From assembly GCA_023212695.1 (NCBI GenBank), contig JALCCG010000352.1, forward strand, positions 1-20,200: a stretch of DNA of 20,200 bases, given 5' to 3'. How positions within the stretch are numbered: position 1 is the stretch's first letter; every line of letters begins with the position of its first letter. The DNA is from Sporisorium sorghi. Taxonomy: Eukaryota; Basidiomycota; Ustilaginomycetes; Ustilaginales; Ustilaginaceae. Both the position numbers and the translations under genes were made by a program. The notes under the pieces were generated by a model that was given only the letters and a program-made list of their open reading frames with translations, was not told the DNA's origin and ran no database searches. Of the stretch, positions 18,120 through 20,200 are shown piece after piece.

Positions 18120-18442
18120 GTCAGAAGCCTCATCAGCCAGTGCTGTCGTGCTCTGATGGCGAATTCCGGGATTTTTTTTGATTTTTTTTTGATTTTTTTT
18201 CTTTTTGAAGAAAAGAAATACAAAGCTGTGGCGGCAATTTTTGCCGAGATTTTTTTTTTTTGGAAGATCTCGTCAACTGCCAAGGACATCGTATGAGAAC
18301 GGGTCGACGTGCTCATCACAACTTGGCTTCTCAACGCTCAAACAAGGCTCGTACATCAACGGCACAGACAAGAAGTTGCACACATGCATCGAGTCATGAT
18401 GACAGATGCATTGAATTACAAGTAATGCTAGAAAAAACAGGC
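18120..18442. other. Intergenic region between NOC2 and IF-2 with GATTTTTTTT repeats
   Basis: This stretch holds the promoter of the minus-strand IF-2 gene and the 3' end of NOC2. Three GA-T(8-9) units occur in tandem at 18170-18200, followed by CTTTTTG, and an 11-T run appears at about 18250. On the IF-2 strand these are poly-A tracts. No gene is seen. Confidence 0.55.
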
Positions 18443-20123
18443 CTACTCGTCGTCCTCGTCGTCCACCTCCATCTCGTCGTCTTCTTCTTCATCTTCCTCC
18501 TCTTCCTCGTCATCATCATCATCATCGTCATCCTCCCCAACATCGTCCCTTACAACCTGAGCCTGCGCCTTGATCAAAGCCTCCTGCTTGGCACGCACCT
18601 TCTTGGCCAACCTGAGCATCGCCTCCAACGGGTTCTCCTTTGCGTCCATCTCCCAGTCCTTGACCTTGTCCAGATCCTTGGGCGTAAAGTCGATCGCGTC
18701 GCGCTGCTTGCCCACCCACAGCGCGGTCTGGTGCGATTTGTCCAGCAGCTGCTTGGCCTCCGCCTGGAACTTGGCGTTCGTCGTGCTCTTGGACAAGCGC
18801 TTGAGCTGGATCTGCAGCGGCAGCACCAGCTCGGGGAACGCGATCGAGCGCGACTGCGACGCGAGGAACTCGAGCAGCACAAACGCATATTCGGACAGCA
18901 GCTGGTTCGAGTAGGGCCGTGTGCGCACCAGCTGCGTGGGCGCGCGCAGCGTCGTGCTCAAGTCGAGCGGCGCCGCGGTACTGCCCTTGAGCTTGCGCTG
19001 GAACTCGGGCGACTCGAACACGGACAAGATCGACGGCGCAAGGGGCATGTACGTGCCTGTGCGCGTCACGATGCGCATCATCGCCTTGAGCAGATGCAAG
19101 CGATACGGAAAGTATCGCGAGTTGGGCACCAGACCCACCACGCCCGTCGCCACCTGCACCAGCGGGTAGATGAGCGGCTTGAGCGCCGACTCGAACCCAG
19201 CCTGGCGCTCCGTCTCCTGATCGCACGCGCGCGCCAGCAGCAACGACCAAAAGTCAATCGCAGAGACGAACTGCCAGTTGAGAACCGCCTTGAAAGCATC
19301 CTTGGTCTTGGTCTTGACGCAGTTGCGCAGGTGGATCGCCAGCTGGCGAATGAAACCGAACGCCTGCGTGTACGCCACGTCCGAGTCGACGAGGTACAGC
19401 TCGACGGCGGTGTTCTTCATCAGGTTGAGCATGGGCTGCGTGTGGATGCTCACCGACCTGCTCGACTGGATGTACGACGAGTAGACTCCACGCAGCACAT
19501 TGTCCAACGACGCCGTGCCGCCGGACATGCCCAGCCTCCTCAGCGTCAGGAACGCTGACATCCTCACACCGTCTTCGGAGACCTGGCTCGACCACAGGTT
19601 GAGCGCCACCTTGATAAACTCGCGCGTCGTCTTGGGGATGCACAGCGCGTACGGCACCATGCGCGTGCTCTCGCGCACCACGATCTCGAGCATGCGCGGC
19701 TCCGTGAGCGTCTCGGTGAGCTGGAAGAGGTTGCTAAAGTACGACTGGATAGGCTTCTTGATCAGGTTCCACTTTTTGTTGTTCGAAGGGATCTTGACGT
19801 TGCCGCGCTTGTCTTCGGTGATGGGCACGTGGTGTTGCAGTACGACGGGTGTGTATTTGAGGGCGGTGAGCACGAGCTTGTTAAAGACGCGTGCTTCTTC
19901 GATGATGAACGAGGCGCCTTCGGGACGCTTGTCTTCTTCTTCGGGCTTGACTGCGCAGCGGAAGGCGATGAGCAGTCGACGCAGTGCTTTGAGTGAGCGG
20001 TGCGTGAGCATCGACTTTTGCCAGCCGGCCAGCATCTTGATTGTTACGCGTTGAGGGCCGGCCTCGGCTTGTGCAGCTTTCGAGGAAGAAGCCTTGGCCT
20101 TGCTTGGCTTCGACTGTTCCTCT

Positions 20124-20200
<77 letters not shown>
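18443..20200 (-). CDS. NOC2: Nucleolar complex protein 2 (Noc2), N-terminus outside the window
   Basis: The frame is open from the stop at 18443 to the window edge, giving 585 visible residues. The ATG at 20035 is internal, because the frame continues upstream without a stop through a basic Ser/Lys/Ala segment into a poly-Asp tract encoded by TCG repeats. Recognisable Noc2 features include VTIKMLAGWQKSMLTHRSLK, then KKWNLIKKPIQSYFSNLFQL, VNIW-like ALNLWSSQV, and YFPYRLHLLKAMMRIV near the end of the helical-repeat domain. The C-terminus is highly acidic (Asp/Glu-rich from about 18446 to 18535 on the minus strand). In yeast Noc2 pairs with Noc1 and then Noc3 to carry pre-60S ribosomal particles from nucleolus to nucleoplasm. 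It is tandem with, and upstream of, IF-2. Confidence 0.96.
20124..20200. repeat. (TCG)n repeat at the window edge, coding poly-Asp in Noc2
   Basis: At least 25 uninterrupted TCG units run off the right edge, read as GAC (Asp) on the minus strand. The frame joins the Noc2 coding region with no stop. The full length of the repeat is not visible. Confidence 0.95.

Noticed and set aside
18260..19558. 432-codon open frame on the plus strand
   Set aside because: It is the mirror of the NOC2 coding strand, starts in the intergenic region and shows shadow-frame composition.
1..20200. CRISPR arrays, rRNA or tRNA genes
   Set aside because: No regularly spaced identical repeats with unique spacers, and no tRNA or rRNA signature seen by eye; the gene content is that of a fungal nucleus.

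Overview
This window is nuclear DNA from a basidiomycete fungus, almost certainly a smut or smut-like yeast of the Ustilaginomycotina. The evidence is the compact genes with short GT-AG introns (60-110 bp, CTAAC/CTGAC-like branch sites), a farnesylated-pheromone precursor next to a seven-helix STE3-type receptor, and many copies of the core of the Prf1 pheromone response element (PRE, ACAAAGGGA) known from Ustilago maydis. No bacterial, plasmid or phage features were seen. The species cannot be named from the sequence alone.

The centre (about 4.6-10.3 kb) is a pheromone/receptor ('a') mating-type locus. It holds a four-exon pheromone receptor gene (5815-7208, +), a four-exon gene for a probably mitochondrial protein (7243-8056, -), a divergent two-exon gene (8404-8944, +) and a 38-residue pheromone precursor ending in the CaaX box CTVA (9927-10043, +). 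The pheromone core GRGQPNWYC resembles the a2 factor of U. maydis. Two extra genes between receptor and pheromone match the known content of a2-type loci (lga2 and rga2), so I read this as an a2-type allele. Which extra gene is lga2 and which is rga2 cannot be settled here.

Left flank: about 900 bp of AT-richer non-coding DNA with small palindromic repeats, a tRNA-splicing endonuclease subunit Sen15 gene (970-1763, +), and a secreted, probably GPI-anchored CE4 chitin deacetylase gene (1908-3572, -). A 2.2-kb intergenic stretch then holds GA microsatellites and an array of PRE cores leading to the receptor gene.

Right flank, all housekeeping: a PAT-complex Asterix-like ER membrane protein (10509-11137, -), pantothenate synthetase with a mitochondrial-type presequence (11371-12654, -), the complex III assembly factor Cbp4 (13313-14329, +, four exons), mitochondrial translation initiation factor IF-2 (14985-18119, -), and nucleolar complex protein 2 (18443 to the window end, -, incomplete at its N-terminus).

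The clearest non-coding signal is clustering of the 7-mer CCTTTGT/ACAAAGG. I located 29 copies by eye, 28 of them in three clusters: upstream of the receptor, upstream of the pheromone gene (three of those six on a 36-bp tandem repeat), and unexpectedly through the promoter and introns of CBP4. The four mating-locus genes each have a TATA box; the divergent middle pair lacks PRE cores but has a possible bE/bW binding site.
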